From Pelotomaculum_B sp041645005 (GTDB taxonomy: Bacteria; Bacillota; Desulfotomaculia; Desulfotomaculales; Pelotomaculaceae): a stretch of 22,428 nucleotides of DNA. The notes below the pieces were generated by a model. That model did no database searches. It saw only the letters and a program-made list of their open reading frames with translations, and was not told the DNA's origin. Location: positions 1-22,428 of the forward strand of contig JBAZQW010000007.1 in assembly GCA_041645005.1 (NCBI GenBank), read 5' to 3'. Below, in pieces: positions 14,685-21,197 of this stretch; position 1 is the first letter of the stretch, and every line of letters begins with the position of its first letter. A program made the position numbers and the translations under genes.

Positions 14685-15047
14685 CTAGATGTTTACCGGC
14701 ACATCCACTACCGGGGCATCCCCCCACAAGCGTTCAAGATTATAAAACTGCCGCTCTGCATCCTGAAAGACATGGACAATAACATCACCGTAATCGAGCA
14801 ATACCCAGTTGGCTTCCCGGAAACCCTCCCGGCGCAAGGCCAGCATCCCCGCTTCCTCCAGTTCATCCTGAACGTTTTCTGCAATCGCCCGAACCTGGGT
14901 GCTGGAAAACCCGCTGCAAATTATAAAATAGTCAGCTATTACGGTCACTTCACGGATATCAAGAACCGTGATGTTTGAAGCCTTTTTGTCTTTCGCAGCC
15001 TGCACAGCAATGTTTGTAATTGCCTGTGGACTTAATGACAAGGCCAC
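14685..15047 (-). CDS. rsfS: Ribosomal silencing factor RsfS
   Basis: 120 residues, RsfS/YbeB/iojap family. In this family the protein binds ribosomal protein L14 on the 50S subunit and blocks joining with 30S when nutrients are short. The domain covers residues 8-110, with SNITVLDIREVTVIADYFIICSG-type core and GDVIVHVFQDAERQFYNLERLW at the C-terminal end, both family hallmarks. The start is GTG at 15047 or, because GGAGG lies only a few bases before it, possibly the TTG two codons later. It follows the PaaI-type gene by about 75 bases. The position near nadD and before leuS is usual for Firmicutes. Confidence 0.94.
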   Translation of the reverse strand: MALSLSPQAITNIAVQAAKDKKASNITVLDIREVTVIADYFIICSGFSSTQVRAIAENVQDELEEAGMLALRREGFREANWVLLDYGDVIVHVFQDAERQFYNLERLWGDAPVVDVPVNI

Positions 15048-15121
15048 TCCTCCTCAATTATATGTTTACTTAAGCTTATATTCTTCTTTTAAAGTAAAGT
15101 TCCTTCTAATCGAGCTTCACC

Positions 15122-15514
15122 TTATTTATTCCCCACGCGATAAGCTATCCCGTCCGCCAGGGCAACCAGGTCACCGCCTTCCTCCCTTACCTCAAGACGG
15201 TACAAACCAGTCTTTCTGGTCAGGTTTTCCTCGCGTGCCACAGCGGTTAGTAATGAGCCCTCGGAAGTCGCTTTTAGAAAACTTATGCTCACATTAAGCG
15301 CCAGCGCCAAAGAGCCGTGCGAGTTGCTGGCCGCGGCAAAAACGATATCCGCCAGGGCAAAAACCGCGCTACCGTGCGTAAGGCCGGCGCCGTTAAGCAA
15401 TTCGGAAGTAACTCTCATGGTTGCGCGGGCATAACCCTGCTTGATCTCTAAAAGTGTGATGCCCAGGTAACGGGCAAAAGCATCTTTTTCTAAACGTTGC
15501 CGGCAATGTTCAAT
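15122..15514 (-). CDS. PaaI-family hotdog-fold acyl-CoA thioesterase, start unresolved
   Basis: A hotdog thioesterase of about 130 residues that would hydrolyse an acyl-CoA. The PaaI signature is LLNGAGLTHGSAVFALADIVFAAASN. The first ATG in frame (15418) would cut off clear homology: the frame continues upstream with EHCRQRLEKDAFARYLGITL and LEIKQGYARATMRV, the usual first helix and strand of this family. No ATG, GTG or TTG exists in that frame before a stop, only ATT (15514) and ATA (15526), behind GGAAGG (15530-15535). One extra G in the run of six at 15534-15539 would put a GTG in frame instead. So the start is either rare or hidden by a one-base error. Probably cotranscribed with rsfS. 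Substrate unknown. Confidence 0.75.
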   Translation of the reverse strand: MEHCRQRLEKDAFARYLGITLLEIKQGYARATMRVTSELLNGAGLTHGSAVFALADIVFAAASNSHGSLALALNVSISFLKATSEGSLLTAVAREENLTRKTGLYRLEVREEGGDLVALADGIAYRVGNK

Positions 15515-15640
15515 GTTATCGTTTATTTTCCTTCCCCCCGCTTCACGGCAGCGCTTTTTTCAGCTGCTGCCGGTAACAAAATACTTTTTCCTTTTAATAG
15601 AAATATTCGTCAGCGGTCTTTCGGTGTCCTTTTTTATATG

Positions 15641-15677
15641 TAATAAAATAACCCGTATAGGCCTTTTCTACACGGGT
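15641..15677 (-). terminator. Possible terminator after the RRM gene
   Basis: Stem ACCCGTGTAG/CTATACGGGT on the minus strand (one mismatch, 15651-15660 and 15668-15677) followed by TATTTTATTA. Lies in the gene-free stretch 15515-15768, in which nothing else is seen. Confidence 0.4.
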
Positions 15678-15768
15678 GTTTATAGAATATTATTCCATCA
15701 CTGGCTGTTAATTGCCCTAACTGTTTTTCTGCACCTGCGTCAAGATTTAGATTTGTCTAAAGCTTCTA

Positions 15769-16041
15769 TTATGAGATTTCGCCGCCCGCCCTATCTTCTC
15801 TCGCTTTAGCCTCATTTACGGTTATAACCCTTCCATTTAGTTCGGTACCGTTCATCGCAGCGATCATGGTATCCGCATCTTCATCCCGGACTTCTACGAA
15901 GCCAAATCCGCGGGAACGACCGGACTCACGATCAGTTATAACGCGGCTACTCAATACTTCACCGTGCGCTGAAAAAGCGTCGCCTAAATCCTCGGCCTTA
16001 GTAGCCCACGGGAGATTTCCAACATACAAGGTACGCGCCAT
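15769..16041 (-). CDS. Single-RRM RNA-binding protein
   Basis: 90 residues, essentially one RNA recognition motif: RNP2 LYVGNL (5-10) and RNP1 RGFGFVEV (44-51), followed by the last strand GRVITVNEAKA and a short charged tail. Proteins of this type in bacteria bind single-stranded RNA, and some are cold-induced in cyanobacteria; the role here is unknown. It looks more like cyanobacterial/plant-type RRM proteins than a Firmicute core gene. ATG at 16041, with AGAGGTGAT upstream. It sits where the HD hydrolase YqeK is usually found after nadD, and has its own candidate promoter, so it is probably a separate unit. Confidence 0.9.
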   Translation of the reverse strand: MARTLYVGNLPWATKAEDLGDAFSAHGEVLSSRVITDRESGRSRGFGFVEVRDEDADTMIAAMNGTELNGRVITVNEAKAREDRAGGEIS

Positions 16042-16085
16042 TCACTAATCACCTCTTTCCCCAAAATACTTTTAATTTAATCTAT

Positions 16086-16114
16086 TATTTACAGAAGGAA
16101 ATTTCCTAATGCAA
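16086..16114 (-). promoter_or_regulatory. Candidate promoter of the RRM gene with a palindrome in the spacer
   Basis: TTGCAT (16109-16114), 17-base spacer, TAAATA (16086-16091). The spacer contains the perfect palindrome GGAAATTTCC (16097-16106), which could be an operator. Confidence 0.5.
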
Positions 16115-16142
16115 TCTTAACCAGGCAAAGATTTTCCAGATT

Positions 16143-16769
16143 TCATGTCATGTAAAGATGGTTTTTTAAAACATATTCTTCAACAGATTCCGGCAGGAGG
16201 TACTTTATTGGCCTGCCCTCCCGTACCCTCTGTCTGATGTCGGTAGAAGAAATAGCAAGGGCCGGTACTTCCATACATAAAATATTTTGTTTTAAACTAC
16301 CTGACAGTTGGTTCAGTTTATTTAACAACTCAGAAAAACGATAACCTGGCCGGGTAGCGGCCACAAAACAGCAAATTGTCAGCAGTTCTTCAAAGTCTTT
16401 CCAGGTCAGAATTTCCAGCAGGGCATCGGCGCCAGTGATGAAATAAATTTGAGCCTCCGGGTAAAGCTGCGTTAAAGCCCGAATTGTGTCAATAGTGTAG
16501 GAAGGACCGGGCCTGTCCACCTCCAGAGTCGAAGCCTCGAAAAACGGATTGGAAGCTACGGCCAGGCAGGTCATGGTGTAGCGGTCCCATGGTTCGGTGA
16601 TAATGTAGACCGGCTTATGGGGGGGGCTCCCCGCCGGTACAAAAATAACCTTCTCCAGACCAAGCGCGTGTCTTGCTCCTTCGGCCGCAACCAGATGCCC
16701 ATAGTGAATAGGATCAAAGGTCCCACCCATAATTCCAAGGCGATATTCTTTTCTTGTCTCGTTATTCAT
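16143..16769 (-). CDS. nadD: Nicotinate-nucleotide adenylyltransferase (NadD)
   Basis: 208 residues. It transfers AMP from ATP to nicotinate mononucleotide, giving deamido-NAD in cytosolic NAD synthesis. The nucleotidyltransferase motif GGTFDPIHYGH is at residues 15-25, followed by VFVPAGSPPHK, ITGADALLEI and, near the C-terminus, AISSTDIRQRVREG, the second ATP-binding motif. The ATG at 16769 overlaps the proB stop by four bases (ATGA), so translation is probably coupled. In most Firmicutes proA stands between proB and nadD and yqeK follows; neither is here. Confidence 0.96.
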   Translation of the reverse strand: MNNETRKEYRLGIMGGTFDPIHYGHLVAAEGARHALGLEKVIFVPAGSPPHKPVYIITEPWDRYTMTCLAVASNPFFEASTLEVDRPGPSYTIDTIRALTQLYPEAQIYFITGADALLEILTWKDFEELLTICCFVAATRPGYRFSELLNKLNQLSGSLKQNILCMEVPALAISSTDIRQRVREGRPIKYLLPESVEEYVLKNHLYMT

Positions 16770-17893
16770 AGATCAAGCACAAGATTATTCCTGTGCACTA
16801 CCTCATCATAGTCTTTATAGCCCAGTACACGTGCGATATCTCTGGTCTGCGCTCCTTTGATCAGGTCAATCTCGGCCGAAGAATAATTGGTTATACCTCT
16901 GCCGATTTCCCGGTCGTCCGGGCCGGTAATACTCACCGTATTGCCCATCTCAAAGGTTCCTTCGAGTCCCGTGACACCTGAAGGCAGCAGGCTTTTGCCC
17001 TGTCTGACCAGCGCCGTGGCGGCGCCTTCGTCAACGAATATTTTTCCGCATACCGCCGAGCTGTAGGCGATCCACTGCTTTTTGTTTTCCAGTTTATTGG
17101 CTAAAGGCCAGAAAACTGTACCAACCTGTTCACCGGCTACAATCCGCCGGATGATATCCTTTTCGCCCGAGCGGGCTAAGACCGTATGAACTCCAGAGTG
17201 GGCGGCTATCTTTGCCGCCTGCAATTTTGTGGTCATCCCGCCTGTTCCCATCTTGCTCCCTGCCCCGCCGGCAAGTGATTCAATTTCGTGGTTTATTTCT
17301 TTTACTTCCTGAATCAGGCGGGCACTGGGGTCTTTGCGCGGGTCTGCTGTATAGAGCCCATCAATATCGGAAAGTAGAATCAGCAGTTCCGCGTCCACAA
17401 GGCTTGCTACCAGCGCTGAGAGGGTATCATTCTCACCAAGTTTGATTTCATCAACAGCCACAGTGTCGTTCTCATTAATTACCGGTATAACCCCGAACTG
17501 AAGCAGCGCGTGCAGCGCATTTCTGGCGTTCAAGAAACGGCGCCGGTCTGAAAAGTCCTCCCTGGTAAGCAGAACCTGACCCGAGATTACCCCGTACTCT
17601 GAAAAAAACTTTTCATAAATGTGCATCAGAATACCCTGGCCTACCGCGGCGGCAGCCTGTTTTCCCGGGATGGTCCTGGGCTGTGATGCCAGTCCCAGCC
17701 TACCGACGCCCGTACCAATGGCGCCGGAAGTAACCAGGAGCACTTCCTGGCCCTGGTTAGACAGGTCGGTCAACTGCCTTACCAGACTTTCAATCTGAAA
17801 AAGGTTAAGTTTACCTGTCGCATGGGCCACCGAACTGGTCCCAACTTTTACTACGACTCTTTTTATGGAATTAAATCGTCTTTTTTCGCTCAT
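16766..17893 (-). CDS. proB: Glutamate 5-kinase (ProB) with PUA domain
   Basis: 375 residues. It phosphorylates glutamate to glutamate 5-phosphate, the first step of proline synthesis. The amino acid kinase domain covers residues about 10-260 (VVVKVGTSS, LLVTSGAIGTGVGRLG, VIPVINENDTVAV, LLSDIDGLYTADP, GTGGMTTKLQAAKIA). A C-terminal PUA domain covers about 280-360. It should be feedback-inhibited by proline, as in the family. The ATG at 17893 has CAGGTG upstream. The partner proA (glutamate-5-semialdehyde dehydrogenase) is missing from its usual place; nadD follows with a four-base overlap. Confidence 0.96.
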   Translation of the reverse strand: MSEKRRFNSIKRVVVKVGTSSVAHATGKLNLFQIESLVRQLTDLSNQGQEVLLVTSGAIGTGVGRLGLASQPRTIPGKQAAAAVGQGILMHIYEKFFSEYGVISGQVLLTREDFSDRRRFLNARNALHALLQFGVIPVINENDTVAVDEIKLGENDTLSALVASLVDAELLILLSDIDGLYTADPRKDPSARLIQEVKEINHEIESLAGGAGSKMGTGGMTTKLQAAKIAAHSGVHTVLARSGEKDIIRRIVAGEQVGTVFWPLANKLENKKQWIAYSSAVCGKIFVDEGAATALVRQGKSLLPSGVTGLEGTFEMGNTVSITGPDDREIGRGITNYSSAEIDLIKGAQTRDIARVLGYKDYDEVVHRNNLVLDL

Positions 17894-17925
17894 ATGCCAA
17901 CACCTGAAAAAATTGACCTGGGAAA

Positions 17926-17955
17926 ATTATATCATACCTGTTTGTTCTAAATCAA
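17926..17955 (-). promoter_or_regulatory. Candidate sigma-A promoter of proB-nadD
   Basis: TTGATT (17950-17955), 18-base spacer, TATAAT (17926-17931), between obgE and proB. A hairpin CGGTTC/GAACCG (about 17978-17998) lies behind obgE but has no T-run. Confidence 0.55.
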
Positions 17956-18031
17956 AGTAGACCTGCGCCTGTATGATCGGTTCAGCGCCAGGGAACCGTA
18001 TTGTGCCGCCTGGAGGTGAAAGATTCGCCGG

Positions 18032-19309
18032 CTATTCCGCGTATTCAAACTCGAAATTACCGATTTTAACCGTATCCCCTTCTTTTATGCCGGCAGCCTT
18101 CAAATCATCCTCAATTCCCATGCGCTTTATGATCCACTGCAGCCGCTCCACCGCTTCATCATTCTCCATGTCAGTCATCGCCACATGCCGTTCGATTTCT
18201 TTCCCTTTAACAAAAAAGATTCCTTCCTGCCGGAATACGTTAAAGCGCGGCTGGACCCGGTGCACCACTGGCTCAGAATGCTCCAACAGGGCCGGCGTTT
18301 CAAGGGTCAGTTCCGCCAGGAGTGCGGCCACCCTGAACACAAGGGGTTCGAGGCCGCTGCCGGCTACTGCTGAAACAGGAAAGATTTCGTATTCTCCCCC
18401 GTAAGCTTCCTTTACCCGACGCAGGTTCTCATCCGCCCCGGGCAAATCCATTTTGTTGGCCGCTATTACCTGGGGCTTGGCTCCAATAACAGGATTATAC
18501 AAAAGCAGTTCCCGGTTGGTCGCCAGGAAGTCTTCCACCGGGTCCCGGCCTTCACTGCCCGAGACATCCAGGACATGAACCAACAGGCGGGTTCGCTCCA
18601 CGTGGCGCAAAAATTCATGGCCCAGACCCGCGCCGGCATGGGCGCCCTCGATCAGGCCGGGTATATCTGCCATGACAAAACTCTGCCCTTCCTCAACCCT
18701 TACCACTCCGAGGTTCGGGGCAATGGTAGTGAAATGGTAATTGGCAATTTTCGGTTTGGCCGCTGATACCTTTGATATTAAAGTCGATTTACCAGCGTTG
18801 GGAAAGCCAATCAGACCAACGTCGGCCAGAAGCTTAAGTTCCAGATCAAGCCATCGTTCTTCTCCCGGCTCACCTTTCTCAGCCAGCCTGGGCGCCTTCC
18901 GGTAGGGGGTGGCGAAATGAGCGTTGCCCCTGCCGCCACGCCCTCCTTTGGCCACCACTGCCTCCTGATCATGTTCTACCAGGTCGGCCAGCAGTTCCCC
19001 TGTATCAGCGTCCTTGATCAGAGTGCCTACCGGCAGTCGTACGACCATGTCTTCGCCTGAGGCGCCGTGCATATTTTTGCCTTCACCGTGCCGGCCACGA
19101 TCCGCTTTATACTGACGCTTGTAGCGAAAATCAACCAGCGTGCGCAGACCCTCATCGGCCCGAAAGACTACATCCCCGCCCCGTCCGGCGTCGCCTCCCC
19201 AGGGACCGCCCTCCGGGACGTACTTTTCCCTGCGCATGGCAATGCAGCCGTTGCCGCCGTCACCGCCCTTGACAAAAATTTTGGCTTTATCAAAAAAAAT
19301 AAGGATCAC
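18032..19309 (-). CDS. obgE: GTPase ObgE/CgtA
   Basis: 425 residues. Conserved GTPase needed for 50S assembly and stress signalling, and in Bacillus also for sporulation. The glycine-rich Obg domain is at 5-160 (VKGGDGGNGCIAMRREKYVP, GGRGGRGNAHFATP). The G domain is at about 160-335, with GFPNAGKST, TTIAPNLG, DIPGLIEGA, NKMD and the SAVAG motif. A C-terminal OCT domain is at about 350-425. The GTG at 19309 is the only standard start; however, AGGTGAT overlaps it and would be ideally placed for an ATT three codons on (IFFDKAKIF, where relatives begin MFYDRAKI). Preceded by spo0B, as in Bacillus. Confidence 0.96.
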   Translation of the reverse strand: MILIFFDKAKIFVKGGDGGNGCIAMRREKYVPEGGPWGGDAGRGGDVVFRADEGLRTLVDFRYKRQYKADRGRHGEGKNMHGASGEDMVVRLPVGTLIKDADTGELLADLVEHDQEAVVAKGGRGGRGNAHFATPYRKAPRLAEKGEPGEERWLDLELKLLADVGLIGFPNAGKSTLISKVSAAKPKIANYHFTTIAPNLGVVRVEEGQSFVMADIPGLIEGAHAGAGLGHEFLRHVERTRLLVHVLDVSGSEGRDPVEDFLATNRELLLYNPVIGAKPQVIAANKMDLPGADENLRRVKEAYGGEYEIFPVSAVAGSGLEPLVFRVAALLAELTLETPALLEHSEPVVHRVQPRFNVFRQEGIFFVKGKEIERHVAMTDMENDEAVERLQWIIKRMGIEDDLKAAGIKEGDTVKIGNFEFEYAE

Positions 19310-19376
19310 CTGCCTGTTAATTTAGAAGTCAGAAGTCGGAGAAAGAATTGACTGCTGTATTCTTATTAAAGATAGT

Positions 19377-19952
19377 TTAACCAATTTTTGTTTTCCTGCG
19401 TGGCAGGATAAAAAATATTTCCACACCTCCGTCTTTAACCGCCACTTTGGCCTGGCCGCCATACTGGGCCAGCAGTTCCCCTGCCTGAGCAAGACTTTGC
19501 TCAAACCTGGCCTGGTCTGATATCTGGGGAAACTGGCTAAAAACCCTGCAGGTGTATTTATTATCACTTTGTGCGAATAAAACCTTAAGTATTTTGTCCT
19601 TTATATCAGGAGACGACAAAACTTCAAAAAAACTGCTAAAGCATTTCTCCAGGGCCACGCCCAGCACTGATCCCGGCACCGCGCAATCCGCCAGGCTGGA
19701 ATCAACCGCAACATCTATCATTATTTGATACTTTGACGCTTCATTAAGACCCGTCAAAAGAGCGGCGGTCACCTCCGGATTTTTAATCTGGGATGTTTTA
19801 CTCAACACCGCCATCTCTCTGCTGACTTCTTTTATATACTCGTGTGCCTGTTCAAACTTATTCAACTGCAAAAAGCCGGAAATAACCTGGAGGTGATTTA
19901 AAAAATCATGCCTCTGTACCTGAATAACCTCCAGCAATTTTTCCAAATCCAT
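19377..19952 (-). CDS. spo0B: Spo0B-like sporulation phosphotransferase
   Basis: 191 residues. The N-terminal helical hairpin has the phosphorylated-histidine motif QRHDFLNHLQVISGFLQ, with His15 as acceptor. The C-terminal part is a degenerate histidine-kinase-like ATPase fold (SVLGVALEKCFSSFFEVL, ending VEIFFILPRR) without clear ATP-binding G boxes. In Bacillus, Spo0B passes phosphate from Spo0F to Spo0A; whether a Spo0F relay exists in this organism cannot be seen, so the protein may serve another sensor. The position between rpmA and obg is the same as in Bacillus and settles the call. The ATG at 19952 has GGGAGGTGAT upstream. Confidence 0.88.
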   Translation of the reverse strand: MDLEKLLEVIQVQRHDFLNHLQVISGFLQLNKFEQAHEYIKEVSREMAVLSKTSQIKNPEVTAALLTGLNEASKYQIMIDVAVDSSLADCAVPGSVLGVALEKCFSSFFEVLSSPDIKDKILKVLFAQSDNKYTCRVFSQFPQISDQARFEQSLAQAGELLAQYGGQAKVAVKDGGVEIFFILPRRKTKIG

Positions 19953-20083
19953 AGAAATCTAATCACCTCCCATTTGCCAGTCGCTTCCAAACATTCGACA
20001 AAACAAACTTTTATCCCTTTAAAACACAAAACATCCACACCTAAATTTAAACTGACAACCATCTGTCAGCTTCCGGGAAGATC

Positions 20084-20110
20084 AAAAAAGCGGCCTAAGT
20101 CAGACCGCTT
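20084..20110 (-). terminator. Terminator of rplU-rpmA
   Basis: Minus strand stem AAGCGGTC/GGCCGCTT (8 pairs with one G-U; 20088-20095 and 20103-20110), then TTTTTT. It separates the ribosomal protein operon from spo0B-obgE. Confidence 0.85.
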
Positions 20111-20131
20111 TCTTTCTTAATGTTATTTTTT

Positions 20132-20401
20132 TTACAGTACAACCGCCAGATCAGGAACTATACTGACCATTTTCTTGTCACGACCGGACCTCTCAAATCT
20201 GACCACCCCGTCGATCTTGGCAAAGAGGGTGTCGTCGCCGCCTATACCAACATTGCTACCTGGATGGATCTTGGTGCCGCGCTGCCGGACAAGAATACTT
20301 CCGCCCAATACAAACTGGCCGTCCCCTCTCTTAACACCAAGCATTTTTGGTTTTGAGTCACGACCGTTGCGTGAACTGCCTACACCTTTCTTATGTGCCA
20401 A
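20132..20401 (-). CDS. rpmA: 50S ribosomal protein L27, without N-terminal extension
   Basis: 89 residues beginning MAHKKGVGSSRNGRDS, so the functional N-terminus that reaches the peptidyl transferase centre is encoded directly. The start is TTG at 20401, with GAGAGGTGA upstream. A TGA three codons earlier in the same frame excludes a longer form. Many Firmicutes encode an extra N-terminal piece (ending near LQLFAHKKG) that the protease Prp removes, and carry prp between rplU and rpmA; here both are absent and the gap to rplU is only 37 bases. Body motifs: LGVKRGDGQFVLGGSILVRQ and GTKIHPGSNVGIG. Confidence 0.97.
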   Translation of the reverse strand: MAHKKGVGSSRNGRDSKPKMLGVKRGDGQFVLGGSILVRQRGTKIHPGSNVGIGGDDTLFAKIDGVVRFERSGRDKKMVSIVPDLAVVL

Positions 20402-20438
20402 AGTAAGTCACCTCTCTAATCTAATTAGAATTATCGGT

Positions 20439-20750
20439 TCAAACTTCAATTGCGTCAACGGTAACCTGGGTAAATGGCTGTCTGTGGCCTTGCTTGCGGC
20501 GGTAGTTCTTTTTGGCTTTATACTTATAGACAATAATCTTTTTGCCCCTGCCTTGCTGGAGCACTTTCAAAATCACTTTAACCCCTTCCAGCAGAGGAGT
20601 GCCTACCCGCAATTCCTCCCCACTTGCCACAGCCAGGACCTTGTTCACTTCTACCTTTTCACCTGCTTCAGCGGGCAACTTATCCACTTTCAAAGTGTCA
20701 CCCACCTGAACACGATATTGTTTGCCGCCTGTTTCAATAATTGCGTACAA
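20439..20750 (-). CDS. rplU: 50S ribosomal protein L21
   Basis: 103 residues. It binds 23S rRNA and is a normal large-subunit protein. The start is TTG at 20750 (MYAIIETGGKQYRVQVGD), with GGGGGTGAGATC just before it; the open frame to 20858 runs through the leader RNA and has no support. Family signatures: YAIIETGGKQYRV at the start, and YKAKKNYRRKQGHRQPFTQV near the end. First gene of the rplU-rpmA operon, with a strong promoter and a structured leader. Confidence 0.97.
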   Translation of the reverse strand: MYAIIETGGKQYRVQVGDTLKVDKLPAEAGEKVEVNKVLAVASGEELRVGTPLLEGVKVILKVLQQGRGKKIIVYKYKAKKNYRRKQGHRQPFTQVTVDAIEV

Positions 20751-20864
20751 TGATCTCACCCCCATAGATTTGGGACTCGCCGGCAACAGGTGGGGTTTAT
20801 ACTCCAAACCCTCTTTATAAACCAGTTCCGCGCGGTGTCGGAAAAGGTGCGCAAGCACCTACAA
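20751..20864 (-). promoter_or_regulatory. Structured leader of rplU (probable L21 leader)
   Basis: About 115 bases between the predicted transcript start and L21, with hairpins GGTGC-TTGC-GCACC (20846-20859) and GGTTTATA/TATAAACC (20794-20801, 20816-20823) and a pairing CCCA/TGGG near the gene. Firmicute L21 leaders are known autoregulatory elements; the match to that class is from general appearance (hairpin, then TTTTCCGACACCGCGCG). Confidence 0.6.
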
Positions 20865-20870
20865 TACAAC

Positions 20871-20899
20871 ATTTTAAACAAAAACGTCTATTTTGTCAA
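20871..20899 (-). promoter_or_regulatory. Strong sigma-A promoter of rplU-rpmA
   Basis: TTGACA (20894-20899), 17-base spacer, TAAAAT (20871-20876). The MITE-like element ends eight bases from its flanking duplication, immediately upstream. Confidence 0.88.
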
Positions 20900-20916
20900 G
20901 AACAATAAATATATAT

Positions 20917-21176
20917 CAGGTTGTAGACAAATTCGTCCATGGTGTTGAAACCGCCTGGCTCCTCTACTTCGCGTCTAGTAAACTACCAGCTCGCTTCGGG
21001 CGAAATTGGACCGCCTTCAACTCGCCGTCCTGGCTCGATGAAGGCTTGAGCGGACATCCTGTCCGCTCATCCAATTTTGCATCCTCAGCTTCGCTTAGTT
21101 TACTAACGACGCTCCGTAACGGAGCAGCTTGTTTCAACACCATGGACTTACGTTATTTAGATTTGTCGACAGTCTG
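20917..21176. mobile_element. 260-bp palindromic MITE-like element with 10-bp target duplication
   Basis: Perfect direct repeats AAATATATAT (20907-20916 and 21177-21186) flank imperfect 16-bp terminal inverted repeats CAGGTTGTAGACAAAT (20917-20932) and, inverted, CAGACTGTCGACAAAT (21161-21176). Matching inverted blocks continue inward: GTCCATGGTGTTGAAAC (20935-20951 with 21131-21147), TAGTAAACTA (20976-20985 with 21096-21105), AAATTGGA (21003-21010 with 21070-21077), and a perfect central hairpin GAGCGGACA-TCC-TGTCCGCTC (21048-21068). No gene inside. A non-autonomous element of an IS making about 10-bp duplications is the best reading; IS4-like is inference. Confidence 0.85.
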
Positions 21177-21197
21177 AAATATATATTTGTTTTTTTA

